Position numbers and translations under genes: made by a program. The notes below the pieces were generated by a model that made no database searches, was not told where the DNA came from, and saw only the letters and a list, made by a program, of their open reading frames with translations. Positions 17,832-26,688 of a DNA stretch of 64,000 nucleotides are shown here, piece by piece. The number at the start of each line of letters is the position of its first letter. Position 1 is the first letter of the stretch. Source of the stretch: G963677485 sp964519405 (lineage in GTDB: Bacteria; Armatimonadota; HRBIN16); the NCBI GenBank assembly GCA_964519405.1, contig CAZFLA010000003.1:14410-78409 (forward strand), written 5' to 3'.

Positions 17832-18940
17832 TTCGACTTAAGGTAGTAGATAGGCTTGTTCTTCAGGAACTCATATCGCCGTTCTTCTTCGGCATTATGA
17901 TGTTTACTGTGCTGTTTTTCGCGGGCACCAACCTATTTTCCATAGCAGAATATATGGTCAAGGGCGCTTCACCGTTTCTAGTTACCAAACTCATCATGCT
18001 CAGTCTCCCTGCGGTTATTGTTAAGACATTTCCAATGGGTATGCTTTTAGCCAGTTTGCTGGCTTTTGGGCGATTTTCCGGTGAGAGCGAATTGGTGGCT
18101 ACTTATGCCTCTGGATATAGCCTCGTTCGAATCATGGTTCCTGTAGCGATCTTCGGTTTGCTGGTCAGTTTTGTCGCTATGTTCTTCTATGAGTTTGCCG
18201 TTCCTAAGGCAACTGCAGAGATGTGGCGATTAAAAACAGCGATTGTTAAGCAAGTTGGAGACCAAACACGAGCTGTGAGCCAGACAGTCACCGTTGATAA
18301 CAAAGTTCAAACATCCATCGTTGCCCAAGGCGGAGCAGACCTTGAATCGGGCATCCTTTATGATGTCACAGCCACCCAGTTTGCTCCTGTCAATGGTCAT
18401 TGGGTTCCTCAATTCACTGTTTGTGCTGAGCGGGCAAAATGGATCGGCGGAGTGGAATGGAACCTAGAGAATGGTTATTGGCAAGCAGCAGACGGAACGG
18501 CAAGAGTAGAATTTGCGTATTCCAGTACACGGCAGCTTAAAAGCGGATTGAATAAATCATTACAGCAAGTAGAAGAAGATCTCGTGCCGGATCCTGATGC
18601 ACGAAGCTTCCGTGATACCATGCGGAAGATACGGAAGTATCATAAAGCTGGCGAGAACACGGATCAATTACTTGTCGAATTGTTGAATAAAATTAGCTTA
18701 CCATTAGCGAGTTTCATTTTCGGGCTTGTTGGAGCTCCTCTGGCTATACGCCGGCAACGTGCAACGGCAGCCGCAGGCTTTGCCACGAGTATTGTAGTCA
18801 TCTTCCTATACTGGACGCTGTATGAATATCTCTACATAATGGGTAAGAATGGCACTATTCACCCTGTTGTCGCAGCATTTCTACCGGATTTCCTTGGATT
18901 GGTCGCGGGTATATATTTCTTAAGGCAAAAGAGTCGGTGA
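17828..18940 (+). CDS. lptF: LptF/LptG-family LPS export permease
   Basis: A YjgP/YjgQ-family permease of 370 residues. Three hydrophobic segments in the first 130 residues are followed by a periplasmic beta-jellyroll domain (about 135-260) and three C-terminal membrane segments (LPLASFIFGLVGAPLAI, the family signature, then two more). It pairs with LptB to push LPS into the periplasmic bridge. No second LptF/LptG gene is adjacent, so either the partner is encoded elsewhere or the complex is a homodimer. It overlaps lptB by four bases and ends eight bases before the DUF3084 gene. Confidence 0.9.
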   Translation: MIRLKVVDRLVLQELISPFFFGIMMFTVLFFAGTNLFSIAEYMVKGASPFLVTKLIMLSLPAVIVKTFPMGMLLASLLAFGRFSGESELVATYASGYSLVRIMVPVAIFGLLVSFVAMFFYEFAVPKATAEMWRLKTAIVKQVGDQTRAVSQTVTVDNKVQTSIVAQGGADLESGILYDVTATQFAPVNGHWVPQFTVCAERAKWIGGVEWNLENGYWQAADGTARVEFAYSSTRQLKSGLNKSLQQVEEDLVPDPDARSFRDTMRKIRKYHKAGENTDQLLVELLNKISLPLASFIFGLVGAPLAIRRQRATAAAGFATSIVVIFLYWTLYEYLYIMGKNGTIHPVVAAFLPDFLGLVAGIYFLRQKSR

Positions 18941-18947
18941 TCAGTAG

Positions 18948-20492
18948 ATGCCCATAACTGTGTCTGTTGGTATCATAGTCGTTCTGCTATCGGGCTTTAT
19001 CGCCTATCTAGGGGACTGGCTTGGCCGCACTCTGGGTCGCAAGAAGCTAAGTATATGGGGTTTTCGTCCCCGATATACAGCCATGATTGTCACAGCCTTC
19101 ACTGGAGCTGTTATCTCCATGCTGTCGCTGGCCATCATATTGATGTCGGTCGCCACTTTCAGAGATATCATCTTCAAGGGTGAAAAGACCTTAAAGCTGT
19201 TGAAACAGACGGAAAGCCGCTATACAGTCTTAAACCGTAAATACCGCTCAATCACTACAGAATTAGCTAATATCAGCGATAAACTTCAGTCACAAACGCT
19301 GAAGCTGAAAAACAATAATATACTGCTGCAAAAACAGGTCGTGATGCTTCAAAACGCGAAGCTGGAACTTGCTCAACGAAACCAACAGGTTGAGAAACTT
19401 AAGGGCACAGAAATCCGACTGCAAAGCCAGATCGCCAGCCAAAAACTACGATTGAATACTTTAGCCAACAGTAATAAGTTACTGATGGCAGAGTCTGAAG
19501 AGTTGAAGCGAACGGCTAAGAAGCTTAAGAGCTCCAGCGATTTCCTTCTTTCACAGAATGCACGCTTCCTTGAAGCAAACCGCTTAAGTCTCCGAGCCAA
19601 CATCGAAACTCAAGGTAAGAACCTTGAATTAGAGACACAAAATAAAGAGCTCAGTAAGCAAGACGAGAAACTGCGCGCTGAAGGAACTATACTAGCAAAT
19701 AAAAGTGCGGAACTGCAAACACAGTTAAAAGAGCTTGATTCCACTATAGCCAACCTGAAACTGCAGGAAGCTCAGCTGCGCGATGCCGTCAGTTCACTAA
19801 TAGATAAAACATCAAAACCATTGGTGTTTGAACGAGGACAGGAAGTGTTCCGCCGTATTGTTAGCAACAAACTAGGTGTTAAGCGTATTAGGCAGGAACT
19901 TCAAAGACTGCTGGTAGAAGCCGGATGGGCTGCTGAAGCCCGAGGCGCCGCTAAAGGTGATTCCTGGAGGGCTGCTTACGTTCCTGTTAAGAAGATTACT
20001 TTAACAACTCCAGATCAGCAGAGTTCAGAGGTGGTGGCGGATGAATGGGAAAGTATTAGAGCTTTATCTATGCAGATAGCCACATCCAATGAACCTGTGC
20101 TTGTGGTGGCATCCAGCGTACGCAACAGCTACGCTGCTGAACCGGTGCCCATCGAGCTTACGCCGTATCGCAACCAACTCGTATTCAAAAGCGGGCAGGA
20201 AATTGCTCGTATGAAGGTGTTTACCGGAGTTAACGCCGGGGTATTATCAAACCAAATTGTGCAGTTCTTAGTGACTGATGTAAAAAGTCGAGCGGTACAA
20301 GCAGGACTGCTGCCTGTTATCGGAAGCAACGGAACAAGCTCCGTCGGTGACCTGCCTAACGAGGAGCTTGCCGAAGCCGTTCAGCAGTTGAAATATTCGG
20401 GGTTATCACGTAAAGCTGAGATATCATTCACTGCCAAGAATGATACATATACTGGAGACGAATTAAAAATTCGACTAAGGATGGTACCTTGA
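18948..20492 (+). CDS. DUF3084 membrane-anchored coiled-coil protein
   Basis: Two N-terminal transmembrane segments (about residues 4-22 and 45-72) flank the conserved loop GRTLGRKKLSIWGFRPRYTA. A long Gln/Leu/Lys-rich coiled coil of about 190 residues follows (75-285). A C-terminal globular region ends with FTAKNDTYTGDELKIRL. This architecture matches the DUF3084 family, whose function is unknown to me. It starts seven bases after lptF and overlaps the next gene (TTGA), so it is likely part of the Lpt operon. A role in envelope assembly is inference from position and topology only. Confidence 0.82.
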   Translation: MPITVSVGIIVVLLSGFIAYLGDWLGRTLGRKKLSIWGFRPRYTAMIVTAFTGAVISMLSLAIILMSVATFRDIIFKGEKTLKLLKQTESRYTVLNRKYRSITTELANISDKLQSQTLKLKNNNILLQKQVVMLQNAKLELAQRNQQVEKLKGTEIRLQSQIASQKLRLNTLANSNKLLMAESEELKRTAKKLKSSSDFLLSQNARFLEANRLSLRANIETQGKNLELETQNKELSKQDEKLRAEGTILANKSAELQTQLKELDSTIANLKLQEAQLRDAVSSLIDKTSKPLVFERGQEVFRRIVSNKLGVKRIRQELQRLLVEAGWAAEARGAAKGDSWRAAYVPVKKITLTTPDQQSSEVVADEWESIRALSMQIATSNEPVLVVASSVRNSYAAEPVPIELTPYRNQLVFKSGQEIARMKVFTGVNAGVLSNQIVQFLVTDVKSRAVQAGLLPVIGSNGTSSVGDLPNEELAEAVQQLKYSGLSRKAEISFTAKNDTYTGDELKIRLRMVP

Positions 20493-20917
20493 GCGAAGTA
20501 GATTGCTTCATTGGACGTGTACTCGCCATTGACCCAGGAACCTCGAAATGCGGATTAGCCATTGTAGACCATCAGGGAGTACCAGTAGAAGTGCTAGTCA
20601 TCCCTGCGGAACAAATCACAGAATATTGCACAATGTGGCAGCAGAAATACAAACCAGAAGCTGTTGTGATGGGTAATGGTACTGGTCACAAAGCTCTAAA
20701 GCCTGTTGTTCAGGCTATCTACCCTCAATATGAAATAGTAAATGAGCGAAGCAGTTCCGAAGAAGCCAAGGCAATATACTACAAGTATAATCCACCAAAA
20801 GGCTGCCTCTGTCTGCTTCCAATTTCTTGGCTGTGTCCAAGAGCACCTATTGATGGCTATGCCGCGGTAGTAATCGCTCACCGATGGCTGGATTTATCAA
20901 CTAAAACACAACACTGA
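20489..20917 (+). CDS. YqgF/RuvC-like RNase H-fold protein
   Basis: The 142-residue protein has a RuvC/YqgF-type nuclease fold: first acidic residue in LAIDPGTSKCGLAIVD, a Glu in VNERSSSEEAK, and a final Asp in APIDGYAAVVIAH. These three positions match the catalytic acidic set of YqgF-type resolvase-like nucleases. Family members process pre-16S rRNA ends or resolve branched DNA; which applies here cannot be told. The start is TTG 20489, overlapping the DUF3084 stop, with AGGA about seven bases upstream. It is the last gene of the lpt run. Confidence 0.78.
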   Translation: MSEVDCFIGRVLAIDPGTSKCGLAIVDHQGVPVEVLVIPAEQITEYCTMWQQKYKPEAVVMGNGTGHKALKPVVQAIYPQYEIVNERSSSEEAKAIYYKYNPPKGCLCLLPISWLCPRAPIDGYAAVVIAHRWLDLSTKTQH

Positions 20918-20922
20918 ATTCA

Positions 20923-20955
20923 AAGCACCGGCGCAAATATATAGTGACGGTGCTT
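20923..20955. terminator. Hairpin after the lpt-DUF3084-YqgF run
   Basis: AAGCACCG (20923-20930) pairs perfectly with CGGTGCTT (20948-20955) across a 17-base loop. It begins five bases after the stop of the plus-strand gene and lies eight bases beyond a minus-strand stop at 20963-20965. It could therefore serve both directions. There is no long T-run on either side, so termination efficiency is uncertain. Confidence 0.45.
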
Positions 20956-20962
20956 CATAGTC

Positions 20963-21139
20963 TTAACTTCGTCGTGTCACAGTAAAATCATGATCTAAGA
21001 ACCGCTTTGAGTCGACAGTTGAAGTCACTTTATGACATCCCTTGCTGTTCTCCTCGAACTCAGTGATTCCACCAAATGCTTCCCCGGTTGTATTCACCGT
21101 AACACGACCCAACAAAGTAACACCAGCGCAACGCCCAAC
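20963..21139 (-). pseudogene. Possible decayed gene fragment (3' end)
   Basis: On the minus strand, 58 codons run without a stop from 21139 to the TAA at 20965-20963 and show a marked purine-first codon pattern. The product contains TLLGRVTVNTTGEAFGGITE and ends FLDHDFTVTRRS. The same frame continues upstream through an in-frame TAG (21142-21140) and a TGA in coding-looking sequence (for example LYPDIPKMLNRAAPMYGSSY) to about 21390, but with no intact start. I read this as a gene broken by stop codons, followed by a hairpin where its terminator should be. No family is recognised. It could also be chance; the evidence is codon pattern only. Confidence 0.35.
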
Positions 21140-21530
21140 CTAACTAACGGAGATCGTGCTGCGCGATGTATAGCGAAACACGACATCGGTCGCTGTGTCA
21201 TCGCACCTAGCATTTCATTCATTTCTGCGTCGAATGTCTGCATCATAACTGCTGCCGTACATTGGCGCCGCACGATTAAGCATTTTGGGTATGTCTGGAT
21301 ATAGTTTCCGTATACACAGATGACTAGCTTCGCTCTGGCAACAGGATATCCCGATACTGTTTTGACTCATGATACGAGCACAATCAGATGCTATATCGGT
21401 AATTTTTTACCTACTGACATCATAATACGCTATCGTTTCTATTTGATTCTAATGTCATTAATGGTCCTTATACGTTGATATATTATCGATATATTAGTAA
21501 TTGCCGTATTCATTGTTCCTACTTCCCGTT
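21140..21530. other. Non-coding or decayed region upstream of sdhC
   Basis: No intact gene with a ribosome binding site is visible on either strand. Minus-strand coding-like text interrupted by stops extends to roughly 21390; beyond it the sequence is AT-rich and without recognisable features until the sdh promoter. Confidence 0.4.
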
Positions 21531-21559
21531 TTGGCCTCAGGCGTCAACTTCGCTATAAT
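21531..21559 (+). promoter_or_regulatory. Candidate sdhCAB promoter
   Basis: TTGGCC (21531-21536) and a perfect TATAAT (21554-21559) are separated by 17 bases, about 65 bases upstream of sdhC. The -35 matches four of six consensus positions. No operator repeat was seen around it. Confidence 0.5.
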
Positions 21560-21624
21560 GTCTATTGTAGTGTGTAAAAATAGTATGCACTATCAATAAC
21601 CTCAACAGGAGTCGAGGTACCTAT

Positions 21625-22314
21625 ATGGCATCTGCAGTCAGTTTTCGCAGGTCGTTGATCGCATCTGATAACCACCTGTTGCATAAGCTGCACTCTTTAA
21701 CCGGTATTATTCCGGTTGGTTTTTTTGTGGTGCAGCATCTAGTATTGAATTCGTTTTCGTTGACTGGTGCAAAGAACTTCAACGCCGTCATCGAGTTTTT
21801 CGAGATAATTCCGCGGCATATTTTCATGTTGATGGAGTTCGGCATTATCTTCATTCCGCTGCTCTTTCACGCAGCGTATGGGTTGCTGATTACATCTCAT
21901 GGAACTATGAACTATGCGAACTACACGTACAAACGAAACCTTGCTTACGTATTTCAGCGAGTATCGGGGATATTTCTCGTTCTGTATATCACCTACCATG
22001 TATTTACGACNNNNNNNNNNACAATCATGGCTAAATACCTTGGCGCAGGGCTTGACTCTATCAAGTATGATGGTATGCATGAGAAATTCCAAAACCCACT
22101 AATTGCTGCAATCTATATTCTTGGCGTTACCGCAGCTACTTACCATTTCAGTAACGGCTTGTGGGCTTTCTGCGTTCGCTGGGGTATTACGATCACCCAT
22201 GAAGCTCAGAAGAAGTGCGCTCTAGTATGCAATATACTATTTGTGCTGCTGACAGGCTTCGGTTGGTTGGCCTTCTACGGCTTTATCAACCCACTATGGA
22301 ACATGGGGCACTAA
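21625..22314 (+). CDS. sdhC: Succinate dehydrogenase/fumarate reductase cytochrome b subunit SdhC (assembly gap inside)
   Basis: This is the single-polypeptide, five-helix membrane anchor that holds haem and passes electrons from SdhB to quinone. About 229 residues are encoded, including an unknown stretch. Conserved features are HKLHSLTGIIPVGFFVVQHL near residue 30, LLFHAAYGLLI, the haem-type YHVF before the gap, and AATYHFSNGLWAF. Ten N at 22011-22020 fall in helix 3, where relatives usually have a HxxTT-type segment; the frame is the same on both sides. GAGG is found about ten bases upstream of the ATG. sdhA follows after 18 bases. Confidence 0.9.
   Translation: MASAVSFRRSLIASDNHLLHKLHSLTGIIPVGFFVVQHLVLNSFSLTGAKNFNAVIEFFEIIPRHIFMLMEFGIIFIPLLFHAAYGLLITSHGTMNYANYTYKRNLAYVFQRVSGIFLVLYITYHVFTXXXXTIMAKYLGAGLDSIKYDGMHEKFQNPLIAAIYILGVTAATYHFSNGLWAFCVRWGITITHEAQKKCALVCNILFVLLTGFGWLAFYGFINPLWNMGH
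22011..22020. other. Assembly gap (10 N) inside sdhC
   Basis: Ten undetermined bases interrupt sdhC. The reading frame is preserved if the real gap is ten bases or ten plus a multiple of three, so the gene itself is probably intact in the organism. Confidence 0.99.
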
Positions 22315-22332
22315 GGAGAGGTTTCAAACAAA

Positions 22333-24183
22333 ATGGCAAATCACCGCGTTATTATAGTTGGCGGCGGCTTAGCAGGTTTGATGGCTACCATCAAAAGTGC
22401 ACAAAAAGGTCTGAAAGTAGATCTGTTTTCATTAGTGCCTGTTAAACGAAGCCACTCTGTATGTGCTCAGGGTGGAATTAACGGCGCCGTAAACACCATG
22501 GGTGAAGGCGACAGCACCTGGGAACACTTCGATGACACCGTATACGGTGGAGACTTCCTAGCCAACCAACCACCTGTACGCACCATGACCGATCGCGCAC
22601 CAAGTATTATCTACTTGCTGGACCGCATGGGTGTGCCTTTCAACAGAACACTCGAAGGATTTCTAGACTTTCGCCGATTTGGCGGTACCAAGCACCGAAG
22701 AACAGCATTCGCTGGAGCCACCACTGGTCAGCAGCTTCTTTACGCACTCGATGAGCAGGTTCGCCGATATGAGTGCGAAGGTGCAGTTAACAAATATGAG
22801 GGGTGGGACTTCCTCGGTGTTATTAAGGATGCCGATGGCGTTTGCCGCGGTATCGTCGCTCAGAGCTTATACACCATGGAGATCCGCAGTTTCCGCGCTG
22901 ATGCAGTTATTTTGGCTACAGGCGGTCCTGGTTACATCTACGGCAAGTCCACTCAGTCCATCATTAACACCGGCAGCGCAGCTAGTTACGTCTACCAGCA
23001 GGGAGCCAAATACGGCAACCCTGAAATGATCCAGGTTCACCCAACGGCTATTCCTGGTGAAGACAAAAACCGGTTGATGTCGGAAGGTATCCGTGGCGAA
23101 GGCGGACGTGTGTGGGTTCCACGCAACCCAGCAGAAACCCGAGCAGCTCAGGATATTCCAGAAGCAGAACGCCTATACTTCTTAGAAGAAAAGTATCCTG
23201 CTTATGGCAACTTGGTTCCACGCGACATCGCCACTCGCGAAATCTTTGACATCTGTGTTAACCAGAACTTAGGTGTGGGCGGAAAGAACCAGGTCTATCT
23301 CGATATTACCCATCTTGACCGTGAAACCGCGACCAAGAAACTTTGGGGTATTCTTGAAATTTACATTAAGTTCAAAGGACAAGACCCTAGAGATGTTCCG
23401 ATGTTGGTATTCCCATCTGTTCACTACAGCATGGGCGGCCTGTGGGTTAACTACGATAAGACAGCCGACGGCTTGCTAGATCCTAACAGCACCCAGAATA
23501 TGGCTACGAATATACCTGGTCTATACGCTGTTGGTGAATGTGAGTATCAGTTCCACGGCGCTAACCGCTTAGGAGCTAACGCACTGTTGAGTTGTATCTT
23601 CGCAGGTATGACTTCTGGCGAGTCTGCATCACGATATATTGCTGGTCTCGATACACTCTCTGAGGATCTTTCCTCTAGCCTGTATGATTCCATGCAGAAA
23701 AAGCGACAAGACGAATACAACGCAACTGTTGCTATGAGCGGATCAGAGAACCCATATAAGCTGCATGACGAGCTTGGGCAGGTTATGACCGAGAACGTAA
23801 CCGTTGTTCGATACAACAAACAACTTGAGAAGACCCTAGCAAAAATCAGTGAACTGCAGGAGCGCATGAAGAATGTTGGCTTGGCGGACACTGGTGTATG
23901 GACCAATCAAGCCGCTGTATTCACACGCAACATGAAGAACATGCTTGTACTTGCTAAGACAATTACTAAGGGTGCTCTTCTGCGTAATGAAAGCCGTGGT
24001 GCGCATTACAAACCTGACTTCCCTGAACGTGATGATGCGAACTTCCTGAAGTCCACCATTGCCGAATGGAAGAACGGCGAGCCAGAGATTAGTTACACCG
24101 ATGTTGATACATCGCTAATTACTCCTCGACTGCGCAACTACGCCAAAGATAAAGCCACCAGCAAAACTGGTGAGAAGAAGTAA
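22333..24183 (+). CDS. sdhA: Succinate dehydrogenase/fumarate reductase flavoprotein SdhA
   Basis: SdhA oxidises succinate to fumarate with covalently bound FAD. The 616 residues show the dinucleotide-binding GGGLAGLMA, the FAD-linking His in RSHSVCAQGGIN, the substrate-site HPTAIPG, the catalytic Arg region IRGEGGRVW, and GANRLGANALLS near the C-terminal FAD contact. The sequence type (HRRTAFAGATTGQQLLYALDE) is that of three-subunit enzymes with one cytochrome b, consistent with the single sdhC upstream. GGAGAGG is found upstream of the ATG. Direction in vivo, succinate oxidation or fumarate reduction, cannot be decided from sequence. Confidence 0.97.
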   Translation: MANHRVIIVGGGLAGLMATIKSAQKGLKVDLFSLVPVKRSHSVCAQGGINGAVNTMGEGDSTWEHFDDTVYGGDFLANQPPVRTMTDRAPSIIYLLDRMGVPFNRTLEGFLDFRRFGGTKHRRTAFAGATTGQQLLYALDEQVRRYECEGAVNKYEGWDFLGVIKDADGVCRGIVAQSLYTMEIRSFRADAVILATGGPGYIYGKSTQSIINTGSAASYVYQQGAKYGNPEMIQVHPTAIPGEDKNRLMSEGIRGEGGRVWVPRNPAETRAAQDIPEAERLYFLEEKYPAYGNLVPRDIATREIFDICVNQNLGVGGKNQVYLDITHLDRETATKKLWGILEIYIKFKGQDPRDVPMLVFPSVHYSMGGLWVNYDKTADGLLDPNSTQNMATNIPGLYAVGECEYQFHGANRLGANALLSCIFAGMTSGESASRYIAGLDTLSEDLSSSLYDSMQKKRQDEYNATVAMSGSENPYKLHDELGQVMTENVTVVRYNKQLEKTLAKISELQERMKNVGLADTGVWTNQAAVFTRNMKNMLVLAKTITKGALLRNESRGAHYKPDFPERDDANFLKSTIAEWKNGEPEISYTDVDTSLITPRLRNYAKDKATSKTGEKK

Positions 24184-24199
24184 GGAGGCGTACTGAACT

Positions 24200-24982
24200 A
24201 TGGCTTATAACTCAATAGTAATGAAGATCAAGCGCCAGAAGGATGCGAAATCGGCATCTTACTGGGACGAGTTCAAAATGCCGTACGTGCCGAACTCAAA
24301 CATCATCAGTTGCTTGATGACCATTCAGCGTAACCCCGTAAACACCAAAGGTGATAAAGTGACTGCCCCCGCATGGGAAGCAGCATGTCTTGAGGAAGTT
24401 TGCGGAACTTGCACCATGGTGGTTAATGGCACAGCACGTCAGGCATGTGCCACTCTCATCGATAATGTCGGCAAACCACAAGGTGACAGCCTTTATGTCA
24501 CAGTAGAACCTATGACCAAATTCCCGGTCATCAGGGATCTAGTTGTGGATCGAAGCTACATGTTCGAAACGCTTAAGCGGCTAAAAGCCTGGATTCCGAT
24601 TGACGGAATTCATGACTTAGGTCCTGCTGTGCGCATGAGCCCTTCACAGGCTGAGCTTCGATATGACTTCAGTCGATGTATGACATGCGGATGCTGTGTA
24701 GAGAGTTGCCCGAACGTAAGCAAGAACAGCAACTTCATCGGACCGACAGCACTTGGTCAGGCATTCCTGTTCAACCATCACCCAGTTGGTAAAGAACTAG
24801 AAGATGACCGCTACGATGTGTTGGCTGGGCCCGATGGCTTATTAGGATGCGGAAATGCACAAAACTGTATAGAAGCATGTCCTAAGGAGATATCACTTAC
24901 CCGAGCTATTGCAGAACTCAATCGCGGTATCCTTTGGAACCGAATGAAGAAAGTGTTTGTCGCTAAAGACAAGATGCACTAG
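24200..24982 (+). CDS. sdhB: Succinate dehydrogenase/fumarate reductase iron-sulfur subunit SdhB
   Basis: SdhB relays electrons from FAD to the membrane subunit through three clusters. The 260-residue protein has the [2Fe-2S] ligands CLEEVCGTC with a downstream Cys in RQAC, then CMTCGCCVESCP and CGNAQNCIEACP for the [4Fe-4S] and [3Fe-4S] clusters. AAGGAGG precedes the ATG closely after sdhA. It is the last gene of the operon; a strong hairpin terminator begins 22 bases after its stop. Confidence 0.97.
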   Translation: MAYNSIVMKIKRQKDAKSASYWDEFKMPYVPNSNIISCLMTIQRNPVNTKGDKVTAPAWEAACLEEVCGTCTMVVNGTARQACATLIDNVGKPQGDSLYVTVEPMTKFPVIRDLVVDRSYMFETLKRLKAWIPIDGIHDLGPAVRMSPSQAELRYDFSRCMTCGCCVESCPNVSKNSNFIGPTALGQAFLFNHHPVGKELEDDRYDVLAGPDGLLGCGNAQNCIEACPKEISLTRAIAELNRGILWNRMKKVFVAKDKMH

Positions 24983-25003
24983 ATTCTGGTATCAGGAAAC
25001 AAG

Positions 25004-25040
25004 AAAAGTGAGCAGCACCAATTGGAGCTGCTCACTTTTT
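25004..25040. terminator. Rho-independent terminator after sdhCAB
   Basis: A perfect 13-base stem (AAAAGTGAGCAGC at 25004-25016, complement at 25027-25039) encloses a ten-base loop and runs into TTTTT on the plus strand. The A-run on the other arm makes it usable for the convergent LptD-like gene as well, so it is probably bidirectional. Confidence 0.9.
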
Positions 25041-25067
25041 ATTCAGCAAACGCATGTATGAGCTGGC

Positions 25068-26591
25068 TTACTGTGCGATGTTCATACCAAATTCCACCGA
25101 GCGATCCTTCTTGCTCCATGATATTTGCGGTTCAATGCAGTGTGCGCGTATCTTTAGCGCGACTTTCACGTCGTACCACTCGTCACGGTCGAAATCCCAG
25201 AAGCCACTCACATCAAGGCTAGTTCCTTTACCAATCACAAGCCGTGATATCCCTTCTCTCTTAACCCAGATATTGTCGAAACTAAATGGGCTGTTGCCTG
25301 TCTCTTCAGCGCTGGCATAACCTAAGTTATACTTCACCCAACTTAAGGGATTGGCTTCCAACATAACTTGACCAGTAATTCGATTTAGGCTTTCGCCGCT
25401 TCCATAAGCAATAGTACGCACCTCACTGCCGACATGAAGATCAACTAGCGGTGCAACTTTGTATGATGGCGATATCCACCGTATTTGCATAGAACCACGA
25501 CCGCTGTCCGACATACGCGGCTCTTCACGAATGCTTCCAACTCGCAGCTCAGACTGCAGCGATCCCACATGCTCTAAAGGCGTATCATACCGCGCACCAA
25601 CGTCAAGGTAATTAACTCTGATGGTATTTTGGTCGCCATCGTATACGTTAATTGGCCGGTTTTGCACAGCGGATACAAACCATGAGGCTTGTTTCTGTGG
25701 CTCAGATCCATTAATCAAAGGCATGAACGCCGCTTCAGGGTATCCCCCCTCTTGCAGCCGTCGCAGCGGTTCATTATCACCGCGGCTGTCTATGCGTTCA
25801 TCATAACTGAACAATATCTCCGGTTGCTGATGTTCAAATGCCGATATGGATCCTACCAGCATACCATTATTTATAGGCATGACGACAGGATAGCGAATTC
25901 CCAAGCCCTTACCACTGGAGTAATTAATCGCAGGCATAAATGATGACTGTTTATCGCCCTTCAAGCTAGTTGATATATAGGGCAATGATATCAATGTGCG
26001 CCTTTGAATCTGCAATGCAACATTACGCGCAGTCACACGCCGCGTAAGCGTATTGATTGTCATTGAAGAGGCTTTCAGTGCAAAATGCGGATTCGGCAGT
26101 GAGCACACCGTAGCGGATCCATCTTTAAGCCTTAGGGTGTTGCTGTTTAGTTCTGCACCATCGGCAAATACCAGCAACTGTCCCGCCTTACCAGAGACCT
26201 TCTTTAACGAACCTTTTAAGATCTTGCCGTCTTGCGACATCGCCGCATTGAGTGAATCACAATGTAATTCTTCAGATCCGGTAATAAGGTCAACACCGTT
26301 CTCTGCTTCAACCTGTCGAAGCACACCCTCGGAGATAATCGCTAATATCTTGTCAGCTGTTAGCTCAAGTTCATTAGTTTTAACCTTTACGTTGCCATCA
26401 GCCGCAATATGATTTTCAGAGAGACCATCTTTGTTTGTACCCCACGAAACGCTCTGCGTATCTGCATTCAGTGAGAATGTTTCTTGCGTAGGCTGTTCAG
26501 GGCTGGCGTAAGAATGACTGATAATCAGGGTTGATATAATCCCTGGGAAAAGCAATTTATAGGAGAATGCCACAGAAATCTCCTTGCACAC
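25068..26591 (-). CDS. Second LptD/OstA-like outer-membrane protein (short form)
   Basis: This 507-residue secreted protein has a signal peptide ending near residue 29 (SYA-SP). An OstA-type beta-jellyroll segment follows (about 60-150: HIAADGNVKVKTNELELTADKI, DGAELNSNTLRLKDG). Next is a LptD-like ATVCSLPNPHFALKASSMTIN block with RRTLISLPYI, then a beta-strand-rich region with aromatic/polar alternation that could form a smaller barrel. The layout mirrors the 793-residue LptD-like protein at 12000-14381 but lacks about 280 residues of barrel. Family membership is moderately supported; a role in LPS or another outer-membrane lipid pathway is inference. It diverges from the 26689 gene. Confidence 0.6.
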   Translation of the reverse strand: MCKEISVAFSYKLLFPGIISTLIISHSYASPEQPTQETFSLNADTQSVSWGTNKDGLSENHIAADGNVKVKTNELELTADKILAIISEGVLRQVEAENGVDLITGSEELHCDSLNAAMSQDGKILKGSLKKVSGKAGQLLVFADGAELNSNTLRLKDGSATVCSLPNPHFALKASSMTINTLTRRVTARNVALQIQRRTLISLPYISTSLKGDKQSSFMPAINYSSGKGLGIRYPVVMPINNGMLVGSISAFEHQQPEILFSYDERIDSRGDNEPLRRLQEGGYPEAAFMPLINGSEPQKQASWFVSAVQNRPINVYDGDQNTIRVNYLDVGARYDTPLEHVGSLQSELRVGSIREEPRMSDSGRGSMQIRWISPSYKVAPLVDLHVGSEVRTIAYGSGESLNRITGQVMLEANPLSWVKYNLGYASAEETGNSPFSFDNIWVKREGISRLVIGKGTSLDVSGFWDFDRDEWYDVKVALKIRAHCIEPQISWSKKDRSVEFGMNIAQ

Positions 26592-26688
26592 GTATTTCTA
26601 ATATGGTTGTCCACGTATAGTTTATCGTGATCAACACCAACTAGCTATATAATATATTTGACTGACATCGTTAGGAGTTCATTCCGTT

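Noticed and set aside
21032..21304. Plus-strand open frame of 90 codons in the sdhC upstream gap
   Set aside because: It has no ribosome binding site and a non-coding codon pattern. The opposite strand looks more like decayed coding sequence.
26648..26653. TATAAT upstream of the secreted coiled-coil gene
   Set aside because: No acceptable -35 lies 16-19 bases upstream in this AT-rich divergent region.
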